Below are positions 53,508 to 63,615 of a stretch of 64,000 bases of DNA, piece after piece. Every line of letters begins with the position of its first letter. Positions within the stretch are counted from its first letter, which is position 1. The DNA is from Laspinema sp. D2d (GTDB lineage Bacteria > Cyanobacteriota > Cyanobacteriia > Cyanobacteriales > Laspinemataceae): the NCBI RefSeq assembly GCF_025370755.1, contig NZ_JAMXFC010000029.1, forward strand, positions 1-64,000. The letters are read 5' to 3'. The notes under the pieces were generated by a model. The model was given only the letters and a program-made list of their open reading frames with translations. It was not told the origin of the DNA and made no database searches. The position numbers and the translations under genes are program-made.

Positions 53508-54479
53508 ATGGCTCATCCACAAGTTTTGTGTTTAGGGGAAATTCTATTTGATTGTTTGGCCGATCGCCCGGGTCAAGCATACCACGAGGTTGAATCTTGG
53601 ACTCCTTACCCCGGCGGTGCACCGGCAAATGTGGCCTCTGCCTTGGTGAAATTGGGGACTCCAGCCGGATTTATTGGCTGTGTGGGACAAGATGACGCCG
53701 GGGACGAACTGGTAAATCTCCTCAAGCATCTGGGGGTGGATTGTACCGGGGTGCAGCGTCATGATACGGCCCCCACCCGCAAGGTGTATGTCGTCCGTTC
53801 TGAGGATGGCGATCGCAGTTTTGCTGGGTTTGGGGAAATTGACACTACGGAATTTGCAGATACTCGCCTTCAAGCAGATCAATTACCCCATGAATTGTTT
53901 TTTCAGGCCGATTTTTTAGTCGTAGGTAGTTTAGAATTGGCCTTTCTTGATTCCAGGAAAGCTGTTTTTCGTGCTTTAGATATGGCAGAACAATATGATG
54001 TAAAAATTGCGATTGATATCAATCGTCGGGATATGTTTTGGCCCGACCCCAGTGAATCTAAAGAAGTAATTGAATCCTTAATTAAACGGGTTGATTTCTT
54101 AAAAATTTCCGATGATGAAGCCCAATGGTTGTTTGATACCATTGATGCGGGTGCAATTAAGTATCGTCTCGGCAATGTAGAAGGGGTATTAGTCACCGCT
54201 GGAGCCAATAATACGACTTATTGTCTGGGGGAAAATGAAGGGGTAATCCCCAGTTTTTCGGTGGATGTGGTGGATACAACCGGGGCGGGAGATGCTTTTG
54301 TGGCCGGGTTTATTCATCAGGTTTGTATGCATGGGGTCAAATATTTAGAAGATCCAACCCGCGCCAAAGATGTGGTCCGATATGCAATGGCAGTAGGAGC
54401 TCTGACGACGACCCGACCCGGTGCGATCGCCGCTCAACCTCTGCCCACAGAAGTAACGGCTTTTCTGGCAACACATTAA
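53508..54479 (+). CDS. PfkB-family sugar kinase (fructokinase-like)
   Basis: A 323-residue ribokinase-fold kinase. The N-terminal signature is VLCLGEILFDCLAD, the sugar-binding region is YPGGAPANVASALVKLG (about residues 36-52), and the C-terminal ATP-binding/catalytic motif is DTTGAGDAFVAGFIHQ with the catalytic Asp in GAGD (about 256-259). GGAPANVA favours fructokinase over adenosine kinase or ribokinase. I chose the ATG at 53508 because AGGAG lies seven bases upstream; a TTG at 53475 is possible. It probably phosphorylates fructose released from sucrose breakdown; sucrose genes are not in the window. Confidence 0.88.
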   Translation: MAHPQVLCLGEILFDCLADRPGQAYHEVESWTPYPGGAPANVASALVKLGTPAGFIGCVGQDDAGDELVNLLKHLGVDCTGVQRHDTAPTRKVYVVRSEDGDRSFAGFGEIDTTEFADTRLQADQLPHELFFQADFLVVGSLELAFLDSRKAVFRALDMAEQYDVKIAIDINRRDMFWPDPSESKEVIESLIKRVDFLKISDDEAQWLFDTIDAGAIKYRLGNVEGVLVTAGANNTTYCLGENEGVIPSFSVDVVDTTGAGDAFVAGFIHQVCMHGVKYLEDPTRAKDVVRYAMAVGALTTTRPGAIAAQPLPTEVTAFLATH

Positions 54480-54576
54480 GTCAAATTTGGCAGCCTCCAC
54501 GCTGTTTCTTTGCGGACAAAGCCCGCATCTGCGGGCTAATTTAAAAGGGGTTACTTAAAGGGGGTTTTCTTTAAAA

Positions 54577-55059
54577 ATGTCTATAGAAATTGAACGGAAA
54601 TTTTTAGTCAAAAATCAAGCATGGCGATCGCTGGCTGTGGGGAGTCCCTATCGACAGGGTTATATTGCTAACAGTCAGGGTCGCACGGTGCGGGTGCGCC
54701 AGGTCGGGAATCAAGCCTATCTTACCATTAAAGGTCCTTCCCAGGGTAATTCTCGCCCTGAATTTGAGTATCCCATTCCCCTAGAAGATGCTCAATTTAT
54801 GTTAGAAAATCTCTGTACTCCTCCTTTAATTGAAAAACACCGCTATAAAATCAAGTGGGGAGAATTAGTCTGGGAAGTAGACGAATTTTTTGGGGAAAAT
54901 CAAGGATTAATTGTTGCGGAAGTTGAACTGACTGATGAACATCAAGTGATAGAATTTCCCGACTGGATTGGTCAAGAAGTCTCGGATGACCCGCGCTACT
55001 TTAATGTTAATTTATCTACTTATCCCTATTCTCAGTGGTCCGAAGGGAACTCGGTGTGA
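54577..55059 (+). CDS. CYTH-domain triphosphate tunnel phosphatase
   Basis: A 160-residue CYTH protein. The diagnostic E-x-E-x-K motif is at the start (MSIEIERKFLV). Alternating basic and acidic beta-strand residues follow (GRTVRVRQVGNQAYLTIKG, EFEYPIPLEDAQFML, KHRYKIKWGELVWEVDEF), forming the tunnel. The name comes from CyaB adenylate cyclase and thiamine triphosphatase, but short bacterial forms like this one usually hydrolyse inorganic triphosphate. It lies about 100 bp after the sugar-kinase gene, on the same strand, behind a GGACAAAGCCCGC repeat. Confidence 0.9.
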   Translation: MSIEIERKFLVKNQAWRSLAVGSPYRQGYIANSQGRTVRVRQVGNQAYLTIKGPSQGNSRPEFEYPIPLEDAQFMLENLCTPPLIEKHRYKIKWGELVWEVDEFFGENQGLIVAEVELTDEHQVIEFPDWIGQEVSDDPRYFNVNLSTYPYSQWSEGNSV

Positions 55060-55221
55060 AGGGAAGAGGACAGGAGGGCGATCGCCAGGAGGCAAGGGAA
55101 CCCACCGATCCATCAGTCTCGTTCGGGCGATCGGCCTAAACTGTATTAAAAACAGCTTTAAAATGAGACACTTCCTTGTACACTAAAGAGTTAATTCAGA
55201 GGGCTTTCCCAGGGACATAAC

Positions 55222-55701
55222 ATGGACGTTAAAGAACTCATTGATCGCTATGCCGCAGGAGACCGAACGTTTTCTGAAATTGACCTCAGCAAAGCTGACT
55301 TACAACAAGTTGACCTGAGTCAGTGTAACTTGAATGGTGCTAACTTAAGTGGATGCGATCTGCGGGGTGCAAATCTCCGGCAAACCTCGTTAGCTGAAGC
55401 GAATTTGAGTTGGGCCAATTTAGAAGGTGCGCATCTGTTGGAAGCTTCTCTCAATGGGGCGAATTTAGAAGGGGCGAATTTGAAACAAGCTCTCTTGGAT
55501 GGTGCTAATCTTTATGGGGCTAATTTTACTCGTGCTGACTTACGAGGTGCCGATTTAAAAATGGCTGATTTAACCGAAGCAGACCTCAGTTTTGCCAACT
55601 TGGATGGGGCGAAGTTATGGGGTGCATATTTAACCGGAACTAAGGTTAAATATGCGATCGGTCTGCAAGCGGCGAATCCCCCGATTGATGAGTCAAAATA
55701 G
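55222..55701 (+). CDS. Pentapeptide-repeat protein
   Basis: A 159-residue protein that is almost entirely A(N/D)LxX repeats (about residues 20-145). Examples are ADLQQVDLSQCNLNGANLSG, ANLEGANLKQALLDGANLYG and ADLKMADLTEADLSFANLDG. These form a right-handed quadrilateral beta-helix. A short N-terminal helix (DVKELIDRYAAGDRTFSEI) caps the structure, an arrangement often seen in cyanobacterial members. Function cannot be predicted. It is probably cytoplasmic, since no signal peptide is present. Confidence 0.92.
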   Translation: MDVKELIDRYAAGDRTFSEIDLSKADLQQVDLSQCNLNGANLSGCDLRGANLRQTSLAEANLSWANLEGAHLLEASLNGANLEGANLKQALLDGANLYGANFTRADLRGADLKMADLTEADLSFANLDGAKLWGAYLTGTKVKYAIGLQAANPPIDESK

Positions 55702-55815
55702 GGCGATCGCTTCTCCACTCCTCCCCCCTGGCGATCGCCGCAATTTCACCCTAAAGACGGGCAATTTTCACGGCTGTCCCGGGGATTTTCCGGGACCCAA
55801 CCCTTCTTAATTAGC

Positions 55816-56700
55816 TTAATAAGGCGGTTCCGGATACTCAAACTCATCCTCATAGACATAAGCTTGATTATCTCCAGGACTCGTGGGGGTGGATAGGCCC
55901 CCTTTTGGCCCTTCTACTTTCACAATTTCCTGACCAAAGTCTTTATAGTCCTCAAAGGTTTCACAAACCAAATTAGACTCCTCTGAATTGGAGGGAATCA
56001 TATAATCGGCTAAATTGCTGGCTGTAGGATGTTCATAATCAACCGTATCCGCCACCCATGCTGTATTGCTACCCGAGCCTTTTTCCACTGCCTCAAACAT
56101 CGGGCAGAAAATCCCGTGAGCGTGAAACAGAGGGCCTTTGGGTGCAAAGGCTTGTCTACGAAAATCGGCGTAGGCTTGTTCCAATTCGGCAGTAAATCCA
56201 GCAAGCTGTCCCATTTTCGAGGAGCGATAAGCAATCCCAAATCCGGCTCCAACGGAACCACTTAAGGTCAAGCGTAAGGGTGTTTGATGGAGTAATTTTT
56301 GGTCTTGTCCCACCAAAAAAATCAGATAGCGGGTGAAGGTTTTATATTTGGGGCGATCGGCTTTAAATTCTTCAGAAAAATCTGAAAATCGTCCTAAAAT
56401 ATCCCCACTCATCCGGTCTTTAACACAAAGCGGACCCCGTCGAACAATCAACATTCTGGGTGTTGTCGTCATCAGCAGGGTTTCGATCGCTCCCGTACTA
56501 AATTCATGTTCCACCGGCTGCCAATTTTCATCCGGTGTAAACCCCGATGCTCTGGCTTGATCTAGCTTAATGCCTAACCCATAAGGTTTGAGTCCATCCA
56601 GATGCAAGCTGGGGTTAATCATCTGACACCAAGGCAACAATTTAGATGGGGGTGCCTTAAATTTTTCATCCTCGAAATCAAAAGTCGCAGAAGTCTTCAT
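55816..56700 (-). CDS. Cyanobacterial protein, probably DUF5895 family
   Basis: A 294-residue protein beginning KTSATFDFEDEKFKAPPSKL, then LPWCQMINP. Further blocks that look constrained are RMLIVRRGPLCVKDRMSGDI, YKTFTRYLIFLVGQDQKLLH, TPLRLTLSGSVGAGFGIAY and GPLFHAHGIFCPMF. The C-terminus is acidic and aromatic (YVYEDEFEYPEPPY). I believe this is the DUF5895 family of cyanobacteria, on the basis of recall rather than a search. No catalytic motif is clear. The ATG at 56700 is preferred to 56712. Its 5' end is divergent from the WD40 gene. Confidence 0.65.
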   Translation of the reverse strand: MKTSATFDFEDEKFKAPPSKLLPWCQMINPSLHLDGLKPYGLGIKLDQARASGFTPDENWQPVEHEFSTGAIETLLMTTTPRMLIVRRGPLCVKDRMSGDILGRFSDFSEEFKADRPKYKTFTRYLIFLVGQDQKLLHQTPLRLTLSGSVGAGFGIAYRSSKMGQLAGFTAELEQAYADFRRQAFAPKGPLFHAHGIFCPMFEAVEKGSGSNTAWVADTVDYEHPTASNLADYMIPSNSEESNLVCETFEDYKDFGQEIVKVEGPKGGLSTPTSPGDNQAYVYEDEFEYPEPPY

Positions 56701-56926
56701 GGTTTTTATCATATTAATGGCTTCTCATTCAGTTTACCGGGTCTCGTCATCATCAAAAGGTAAGGGTCTATCTCCGAGTCAACTCGTTATAGTAGAATAC
56801 GGGATGAGTGAATTGGGGTTCTTAATCCAGATCGCACGGATCTGTGGAGCAGTTCTAGCATTCATCGATTACACCCTTGAACTCGATACTCTGAAAAATT
56901 TAAGATTTTCGCGATCGCCAACGTTC

Positions 56927-57847
56927 ATGATCAACCCCTCTCCTACCTGGACCTGTAGCCACACCCTCACTGCTCATTCTGCCGCCATTCTTGACCTGGC
57001 ATTTAGTCCCGATGGACATACCCTCGCTAGTGCCTCTCTCGATACCACAATTGTCCTCTGGAATCCCCATACCGGCGAGGAAGGTCAAACCCTCCTCGGT
57101 CATACGGACTTTGTGAACGCGATCGCTTTCCGCAGTGATGGCAAAGTCCTCGTCAGTGGGTCCCTCGACCAAACCCTACGAATTTGGTCGCTTCGGACTG
57201 GGGAGGTCACCCGGGTCCTAGAAGGTCATCGCAAACCCATCGAATCCGTCGCCATTTCCCCCGATGGTGAAACCATAGCCAGTGGCAGTTGGGACCGCAC
57301 AATTAAGCTCTGGGATGCGAACACGGGTCAAGCTTTGCAAACGCTGAGGGGTCATGAAAAACCCACGGTTACAGTGGCATTTAGTCCCGATGGCAGGGCT
57401 TTAGTCAGTGGCAGTTGGGACCGCACGATTAAACTCTGGAATGTGGCGATCGGAGAAAGTTATCGCACCATTCAGGCTCATTCTAATCCCATTGAATGTG
57501 TCAAATTCAGCCCCGATGGAGAACTATTAGCCAGCAGCAGTCTTGATTCAACCGTGAAACTTTGGCATACCCAAACTGGGGAATTAATCCATACTTTAAC
57601 CGGGCATACCGATGGAATTCGCGCGTTGGCTTTTAGTCCCGATGGTCGCTATTTAGGCAGTGCCAGCAGCGACAAAACCATTAAGATTTGGGCCGTAGAA
57701 ACCGGAGAAGAATTGACAACCCTGCGCGACCATTCCAGCTATGTTTTTGCGATCGCCTTCAGCCCCGATGGACGGACTTTAGCCACCGGCGGCGATGATA
57801 AAACGATTAAACTCTGGCGTATTCACCCCCCCTACCAGCGGGAGTAA
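56927..57847 (+). CDS. Seven-bladed WD40-repeat protein
   Basis: A protein of about 306 residues made of exactly seven WD40 repeats, enough for one complete beta-propeller. Each repeat shows the GH...WD pattern, for example LAFSPDGHTLASASLD, VAISPDGETIASGSWDRTIK, VKFSPDGELLASSSLD and IAFSPDGRTLATGGDDKTIK. There is no fused kinase, NACHT or TIR domain, unlike many cyanobacterial WD40 proteins. The start is uncertain. The ATG at 56927 begins just before repeat 1, while ATG 56804 would add a hydrophobic stretch (LGFLIQIARICGAVLAFI) that could be a membrane anchor. The role is presumably scaffolding. Confidence 0.85.
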   Translation: MINPSPTWTCSHTLTAHSAAILDLAFSPDGHTLASASLDTTIVLWNPHTGEEGQTLLGHTDFVNAIAFRSDGKVLVSGSLDQTLRIWSLRTGEVTRVLEGHRKPIESVAISPDGETIASGSWDRTIKLWDANTGQALQTLRGHEKPTVTVAFSPDGRALVSGSWDRTIKLWNVAIGESYRTIQAHSNPIECVKFSPDGELLASSSLDSTVKLWHTQTGELIHTLTGHTDGIRALAFSPDGRYLGSASSDKTIKIWAVETGEELTTLRDHSSYVFAIAFSPDGRTLATGGDDKTIKLWRIHPPYQRE

Positions 57848-57866
57848 CCCTCCGTTCCTGGGGGAG

Positions 57867-58715
57867 TTATTCCCTCTCTTTATCCCGTTTTAACTGCTGT
57901 TCTCCTTCCGCCTCCAAATATTCATAATTCGGATATTCAGTAATCGGGGCCTGGGTTTGAGCCTCGATTCCCTCTTGGTTAAATAGGGTTTTCAATCCCC
58001 CCACCACCCCAGCTACTAATGCATTATAATTCCCCACGGATTGACTGAGATTTGTGGAGTTGCGGCTATCCCAATATCCCCCCTCATCATTCACAAATTC
58101 TAAAATTCCCAGTTCTTGGGCAATATCTAACATTTCAATGACCAATCCGTGACATTTAAGAAAATTTTTCATGCCTCCATATTCCGGATTGCTGGCATAC
58201 TGGGTTTTGCAGAAATTCGACCAAGACCAAGGCGGTAAATTCGTGGGAATCGTGCGAATCTCGATTTTGGTTTCATCTATTTTTCCTGTTCTTTTTTCTT
58301 CAATACTTCTTTTAAAATCCTCCCAACCCCAGGGTTTTATCTCTTTCAGGTCTACACCGGGTTCAGGTTTTCGGAGTTTGACTTCTGTGGTTTCTGGAAA
58401 CAGGGCAAGTCCAAAATTAGCACATTCGCATCCTTGTCCCGGCCACACCGTAAAGGCAATCAACTGCACAGCATCTACAAAAAAGTAGGCATTTTCGTAT
58501 TCTATCCCCCGGGCTGCCTCTAATTTTAAAAACCGATGGAGGTCCTCCGGTTTATTCCGCTGATATCGGCATTCGTCCCCGATTAATTCTACCACTTCAC
58601 TCACTTTATCAAAGGGTAAATTAACAGCGGCTTCGTGCAAAGCATGGATTTTTTCCCGGGCGAGTTCAATGGAGTTTGTGCCTAAATTAAAATCATAACT
58701 GATCGTTAGCCCCAT
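57867..58715 (-). CDS. Hypothetical protein, MGLTISYDFNL-type
   Basis: A 282-residue soluble protein that I cannot assign to a named family with certainty. It opens MGLTISYDFNLGTNSIELAR, resembling uncharacterised proteins that begin MGLTIHYSL. Other blocks are LPFDKVSEVVELIGDECRYQ, AFTVWPGQGCECANFGLALF and WSWSNFCKTQYASNPEYGGM. The last includes a run of aromatic residues typical of an enzyme or binding pocket, and several cysteines (GCEC, NFCKTQY, KCHG). There is no signal peptide. It converges with the WD40 gene, only 19 bp away, and lies upstream of the pRiA4b-type gene in the same orientation. Confidence 0.7.
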   Translation of the reverse strand: MGLTISYDFNLGTNSIELAREKIHALHEAAVNLPFDKVSEVVELIGDECRYQRNKPEDLHRFLKLEAARGIEYENAYFFVDAVQLIAFTVWPGQGCECANFGLALFPETTEVKLRKPEPGVDLKEIKPWGWEDFKRSIEEKRTGKIDETKIEIRTIPTNLPPWSWSNFCKTQYASNPEYGGMKNFLKCHGLVIEMLDIAQELGILEFVNDEGGYWDSRNSTNLSQSVGNYNALVAGVVGGLKTLFNQEGIEAQTQAPITEYPNYEYLEAEGEQQLKRDKERE

Positions 58716-58941
58716 AACGTTAAGTCCTGATTGATAAAAAGTTCAAGGGTCCTCAATCTGATTTGTCAATTGTAGGCGATCGCCCTCTATTTTGCCCAAT
58801 CCCAGACCAGTCTCTCCCTTGCCTTTCCGCTGAGGTCATCTTACCCCTTCTCCCACAGCGCAATTGTCAGGGTATGTTAAATTTACCCTGACAAGACGGC
58901 GAGAGAGATTGTCAAATCTATTTCCCCAACCTTAAGGGGAT

Positions 58942-59511
58942 TTATCGAATCGCTTTAAGCTGTCGATTCACTTCCTCGATATCAAATACCTCGGGGTCAA
59001 AATCTTCCTTCACCCATTCCCGGGTTTCTGCATAGTCTGGATCTTCAGGATTTTTGAGGATTTCTAACACCTCAGCATATCCGCGAATGCCGCCACATTC
59101 TTCAGGAGGACAAGCGCGATCGCCTGCCACACATCGGGGATAATGCACCCCCGGAGTCGGTTCTATAATTTTTTCAACGGTAATGTGATGCAACCAACTA
59201 TCATCTAAATTATATTCATAGATAAAGCTGGCATTTTCTTGGGGTACTAATTCATCTAATCTTGCCCTCCGCTCAGTTTTCATTTCTAAGCCATATTCCG
59301 GGTGAGATTGACCGTAACAAGTTCCATCAATGGTGAACTGATGCAAATGGGTATTTCCCCATCCCATTACCACTTGCAAAATTCGCTGAAGTTTATACAG
59401 GGTAATGTGACTGCGTACCTGAATTTCGCGCCAAATCAGAGGTTCACTTTCTTTGAGGGTGACTTTTAACTGATAAATTGACTCATGCTCGTTGGGGTTT
59501 GTCTGGTTCAT
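58942..59511 (-). CDS. Plasmid pRiA4b ORF-3-like protein
   Basis: A 189-residue protein of the pRiA4b ORF-3 family (PF07929). Characteristic blocks are IYQLKVTLKESEPLIWREIQ, TLYKLQRILQVVMGW, HLHQFTIDGTCYG, FIYEYNLDDSWLHHITVEKI and CPPEECGGIRGYAEVLEIL, with a Cys pair (YPRCVAGDRACPPEEC) that may bind a metal. The family is widespread on plasmids and chromosomes and its function is unknown. Its occurrence beside other uncharacterised genes hints at an accessory region. The start MNQTNPNEHES is the only good ATG. Confidence 0.9.
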   Translation of the reverse strand: MNQTNPNEHESIYQLKVTLKESEPLIWREIQVRSHITLYKLQRILQVVMGWGNTHLHQFTIDGTCYGQSHPEYGLEMKTERRARLDELVPQENASFIYEYNLDDSWLHHITVEKIIEPTPGVHYPRCVAGDRACPPEECGGIRGYAEVLEILKNPEDPDYAETREWVKEDFDPEVFDIEEVNRQLKAIR

Positions 59512-59832
59512 GGCGATCCAAGCGGGTTAACTTTTAGTGAGGCATCGTTTGCGTGCTGTTAACCGATAATCATAAAGAGCCGTCGCTCTAAAACGTTAAA
59601 ATAGCAACAAACACTTGTCCTCTAATATATTATCATGATCATTCCATCAGACTTCATCCAAATTGTTAAGTTTTAAGAAATGAACCCACTGACCAAATGG
59701 ATTGAGAAACATTTTTCCAAACTATCTCCCCATTAGCACCCCATCAGGGCCCGAAACCCAAAACCCACACCCTATAAGGTACGGGTTGTAACGACGATAT
59801 ACCTGTATCTGCGATCACCTCCTAAAACTCTT
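59512..59832. other. Spacer between pRiA4b-type gene and pdxA
   Basis: About 320 bp of divergent promoter region. It is AT-rich around 59590-59690. No repeat, RNA gene or clear promoter is seen. Confidence 0.4.
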
Positions 59833-60879
59833 ATGGAAACCCAACCCTCAACCCCCAACCATCCTCATCTCGCCGTCACCCTGGGAGACCCTGCCGGAAT
59901 CGGTCCGGAAGTCATCCTCAAAGCCCTTGCAGACCCGGCGATCGCCCAAAATTGTCAAATCACCCTCGTCGGCAGTCGGAAACTGCTGCACGCGTGTTAT
60001 CAACAGCTAAAACAACAGACAGCGATCGCCGATCCTGAACAGTTTCCGATCCTAGATATTGACCTCAACCAAGAGGCGATCGCCCTGGGGACCGGCAATG
60101 CCGCATCCGGTGGCGCGAGTTTTGCGTATATGCAAGAGGCGATCGCCCGAACCCTTGCCGGAGACTTCCAGGCGATCGTTACCGGACCCATCGCCAAAAC
60201 CTGCTGGAAAGCTGCCGGACATCCCTATCCCGGACAAACCGAACTCCTCGCCGAAAGCGCCCAAATCAAACGCTTCGGAATGCTATTCGTCGCCAAATCC
60301 CCCCACAGCAATTGGACCCTGCGCACCCTCCTCGCCACCACCCACATACCCCTCCGCCAAGTCCCCGACGCCCTCACCCCCGACCTCCTCACCTGGAAAC
60401 TAGACCTCTTAATCGAATGCTTGCGCCAAGATTTCGGCATCCAAACCCCCCGCATCGCCATCTCCGGACTCAACCCCCACAGCGGAGAAAATGGACAACT
60501 CGGAACCGAAGAAAAAGACTGGTTAATTCCCTGGATTAAACAACAACAAAACATCTATCCTCAAGCCACAATTGATGGACCAATCCCCCCCGATACCCTC
60601 TGGGTAAAACCGGGACAAGCCTGGTTTGGAACCGCTACAAACGCCCATGATGCCTATCTCGCCCTCTACCATGATCAAGGGTTAATTCCCGTCAAATTAA
60701 TGGCCTTCGATAAAGCAGTAAACACCACCATCGGTTTACCCTTCATCCGCACCTCCCCCGACCACGGCACCGCCTTCGATATCGCCGGAAAAGGCATCGC
60801 CGATTGTGCGAGTATGAAATCTGCCTTGCAGTTAGCCGCTGAGTTAGGAAGTCAGAGAATGAGAGGGGTTAAAGGATAA
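59833..60879 (+). CDS. pdxA: 4-hydroxythreonine-4-phosphate dehydrogenase
   Basis: The NAD-dependent enzyme of the DXP-dependent pyridoxal-phosphate pathway. The 348-residue protein has the normal length and PdxA signatures: [20 protein letters not shown] (about residues 13-32), [36 protein letters not shown] and the metal/substrate-binding histidines in [15 protein letters not shown], then [18 protein letters not shown]. It is a single gene. The DNA is strongly enriched in C at third positions in its second third, but motifs are intact. Confidence 0.96.
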   Translation: METQPSTPNHPHLAVTLGDPAGIGPEVILKALADPAIAQNCQITLVGSRKLLHACYQQLKQQTAIADPEQFPILDIDLNQEAIALGTGNAASGGASFAYMQEAIARTLAGDFQAIVTGPIAKTCWKAAGHPYPGQTELLAESAQIKRFGMLFVAKSPHSNWTLRTLLATTHIPLRQVPDALTPDLLTWKLDLLIECLRQDFGIQTPRIAISGLNPHSGENGQLGTEEKDWLIPWIKQQQNIYPQATIDGPIPPDTLWVKPGQAWFGTATNAHDAYLALYHDQGLIPVKLMAFDKAVNTTIGLPFIRTSPDHGTAFDIAGKGIADCASMKSALQLAAELGSQRMRGVKG

Positions 60880-61030
60880 ACACTAGACAGCAAATGATGA
60901 TACATTGTCACATTCCTTGAGGATCACCCTATTGCACCTTATTCACCCTAATAATCCGTTGGTGACAATGGAACTCGCAGGAATTTGGACTAACCAGCGA
61001 TCGGATATCGTGAGATAGTCTTAAACCCCC

Positions 61031-63286
61031 TTAATCAAAATCGAAATATAACTTTTTAACAACCGGAAGTTCCGGTCGATAGCTGCTTGTCCAATCCGGA
61101 CGAGGGGGTGCATTGCCGTTCCGGAGGCAATCTTTCCACTCTGAATCAGATAACCGAGCACTAAAAGGCTGCTCAAATTCATAGTGGCTTAAAACGGGAC
61201 CCGCATAGACCATCTTATCTGGTCCATTCTCAACAGTAATCAGCATCAAATCCACATTTCCCACCGCCTGATAAAGAATCCTACCCGGATAGTTAAATTC
61301 AGGATTACGGTGAGCGGTATGGACATCACAAATGAGTGGATCAGCTTTGTCTGAATCTTGCCTGCTTTTATAAAAAAGACTGGGATACCACCCTGTACAT
61401 TGAAGTAAATTTCCATAAACTTCTTCTGCTTCAATTACATCTTTAATAAATTTAATTTCTGCTTGATTAAATGGGATATTTTGCAGTTCTTTATTAGCCA
61501 TCTCCTTTAATACTGCTAAGGTTTGCGCAAAGTTTTCCAAAAATTTAACTTGCTTTTGTTTGACCACAACCTTGCTGACTAAAGGGGTGGTTTCAATTAC
61601 GGTAGCTGCCAATTTGACCATTTCCTCAAACTTCCCCCAAAACTCGGGTCTAGGTTCTATAAATCCCTCTGGATATTCACAAACTCCCGATAAACTGCCC
61701 GACTGTTTGACATACAAAATATTATCATGTCGGAGTTGAGTCCAGGAAGCTAATTGTGTATTAACCGTTTTCATTGCCCAAGCCCGAGTTCGCATTACTT
61801 CCGGGTATCGAGGGTCAGTGGTGTGTTCAGAAAGGGAACGCAGAGTGGCTAACCAAGCTGTGTAAATCGTTTTAGATTCAAGGTGAGGAGATAACAGATC
61901 AATCACTTCTTTAAGTGCTGCTAAATGGTGGTGATAAAGAAGACCATCGCGAAACTTTTGCCCTTGCTTATTGGTAAGTCGCGCCACAAGTTCGGGGATA
62001 ATTTGACAATTTCCCAAAGTTGTAAAGGCAAAGTCTAAGGCACTAGGCATCAACCGGGGTACTTTTTTATCATGCCAGCAGATCCGGTCATAAACCACGT
62101 TTGAAAAGACCCAACTATCCAGGGTAAACCGTTGCCCTAGAAACGTAAACGCTCTAGGCAGTTTAAAGGATTGAGGCTCGTCCTTGGAAGCTTCATAAAT
62201 ATGGCTGCAAATCTCTTGATATCCCCAGGTCGTCTTCGCCAGTTCCTCCTGGATAATGTTTAATAGTGATGGATCATTGATATTGACAGGGACTTGGATT
62301 TTAACAGTTTCTAAAATTTGCTCAAGGTGACTAAAGCTCATGGAATCAGTTTCACCTAAAAAAGCTGTTAAAAACTGGTCAATTTCTTTCCATGTTTCCC
62401 AGTATCCAGATTGTTTTAACAGATTATAGAGTTCAAGAACAGCAGCTAGTGACTGGATAAACTTTTTGTCATCTAAGTTTCTGAAATCAAAAGTACCCAG
62501 CCAAATCATTGCACGAAAATATCGTTTTAGAATATTTGAATTTTCATAATGACCCCGAGGCTTAAACAGAGAAAAGTCAAGATCATATTCCTGCCCTAGA
62601 AATTCTATTGTGTCAACAGTTTCTGACAAAGCAATATTTTTTAAGGTTCTGTCAATCCGGTCTTCTTGCTCAAATAGACTTTTAATTTCTACCTTCTTAG
62701 AGAATAATGAACAAGCAACTTCCAGAAAATAGTCCAGCTCATGAGCAACCCTTAAACTGAAGGAATTTTTTGGATATTCATCACGTTTCAAGTGGAGTTG
62801 TTGTCTTAGTCCCTTGACCATCCTCCAACCATAAATAAAAAGGGAACCCTCTTCTAATTCTTCTAATATCCCATCATAGGAGCGATGCCACGCATGGAGA
62901 AGAGCATCCGCAGAGATGAACACAGGTAAATCATTTCGATAAACCCTGAAAAAAGCTTTAGCAAAACTCTCACTGCCTAATCGTTCGCTGACTACAAAGC
63001 CATTTTTTTTAAAGACCTCCCCTTCTTCTGGGGTTAACCGAAAATTATCAAAGCGTGGCGGGTAGGTATCAGGCTCACTCCTTTTTTCGGGCCTTTTATA
63101 GGGTTTCATATCGAAATCGGGTTTGATATCGAGGTTAAACTCATTCCAAAATTTAGCCTCGGTTACATCATAACTAATTCCCTGAATATACTCAGCGTGA
63201 CAGCTATAATTCTCACAAAACTGCTGTATGGATAACTGGCCTATCCCTTTTAAAAACTGCTGGAACTTTTGAGAATATTGCCCCAT
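61031..63286 (-). CDS. DUF3160 domain protein
   Basis: A 751-residue protein matching DUF3160, found in cyanobacteria and some other bacteria and archaea. Features are the N-terminal FDNFRLTPEEGEVFKKNGFV, the characteristic PVFISADALLHAWHRSYDGI (about residues 119-138), RLMPSALDFAFTTLGN, WTQLRHDNILYVKQS and a C-terminal DVHTAHRNPEFNYPGRILYQ (about 655-674). It lacks an obvious signal peptide, whereas some family members are lipoproteins. The conserved His and Asp positions look catalytic, but the activity is not known. It is a single gene, and its DNA is more AT-rich than pdxA next to it. Confidence 0.85.
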   Translation of the reverse strand: MGQYSQKFQQFLKGIGQLSIQQFCENYSCHAEYIQGISYDVTEAKFWNEFNLDIKPDFDMKPYKRPEKRSEPDTYPPRFDNFRLTPEEGEVFKKNGFVVSERLGSESFAKAFFRVYRNDLPVFISADALLHAWHRSYDGILEELEEGSLFIYGWRMVKGLRQQLHLKRDEYPKNSFSLRVAHELDYFLEVACSLFSKKVEIKSLFEQEDRIDRTLKNIALSETVDTIEFLGQEYDLDFSLFKPRGHYENSNILKRYFRAMIWLGTFDFRNLDDKKFIQSLAAVLELYNLLKQSGYWETWKEIDQFLTAFLGETDSMSFSHLEQILETVKIQVPVNINDPSLLNIIQEELAKTTWGYQEICSHIYEASKDEPQSFKLPRAFTFLGQRFTLDSWVFSNVVYDRICWHDKKVPRLMPSALDFAFTTLGNCQIIPELVARLTNKQGQKFRDGLLYHHHLAALKEVIDLLSPHLESKTIYTAWLATLRSLSEHTTDPRYPEVMRTRAWAMKTVNTQLASWTQLRHDNILYVKQSGSLSGVCEYPEGFIEPRPEFWGKFEEMVKLAATVIETTPLVSKVVVKQKQVKFLENFAQTLAVLKEMANKELQNIPFNQAEIKFIKDVIEAEEVYGNLLQCTGWYPSLFYKSRQDSDKADPLICDVHTAHRNPEFNYPGRILYQAVGNVDLMLITVENGPDKMVYAGPVLSHYEFEQPFSARLSDSEWKDCLRNGNAPPRPDWTSSYRPELPVVKKLYFDFD

Positions 63287-63615
63287 TTTGTTTCTACCTC
63301 TACATCAATATTGTTAAATCCTCTGGCTCCGGGATTTAAAGTCTTTTAAACTTATGTTAGCAGAGGTTCATTGAAAAGATTGAGAGATTTTTGTTACAAA
63401 AATTTACAAATTTTCTAAAAGTAAGGGTGGTTTGACTAGACAAGGGGGATTGACTTTGTTAAAATTTATTTTATAATGGGAATATGTGGAAAAATATTAT
63501 TGAAGTGACCATCTCATTATTAATATAATATTGAATTAAGTCAAGAAATACAACCCCCTGCGCCTACTTTTTTTGCCGCGCAGGGTGGGGTGATAGTAAT
63601 TCAGGAAGTAAAACT
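63287..63615. other. AT-rich spacer with a hairpin before the last gene
   Basis: About 330 bp. A GC-rich hairpin (CCCTGCGC 63556-63563 with GCGCAGGG 63578-63585) lies 30 bp before the next start codon and stands out in AT-rich DNA. It could be a leader structure or the remains of a terminator. Confidence 0.5.
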
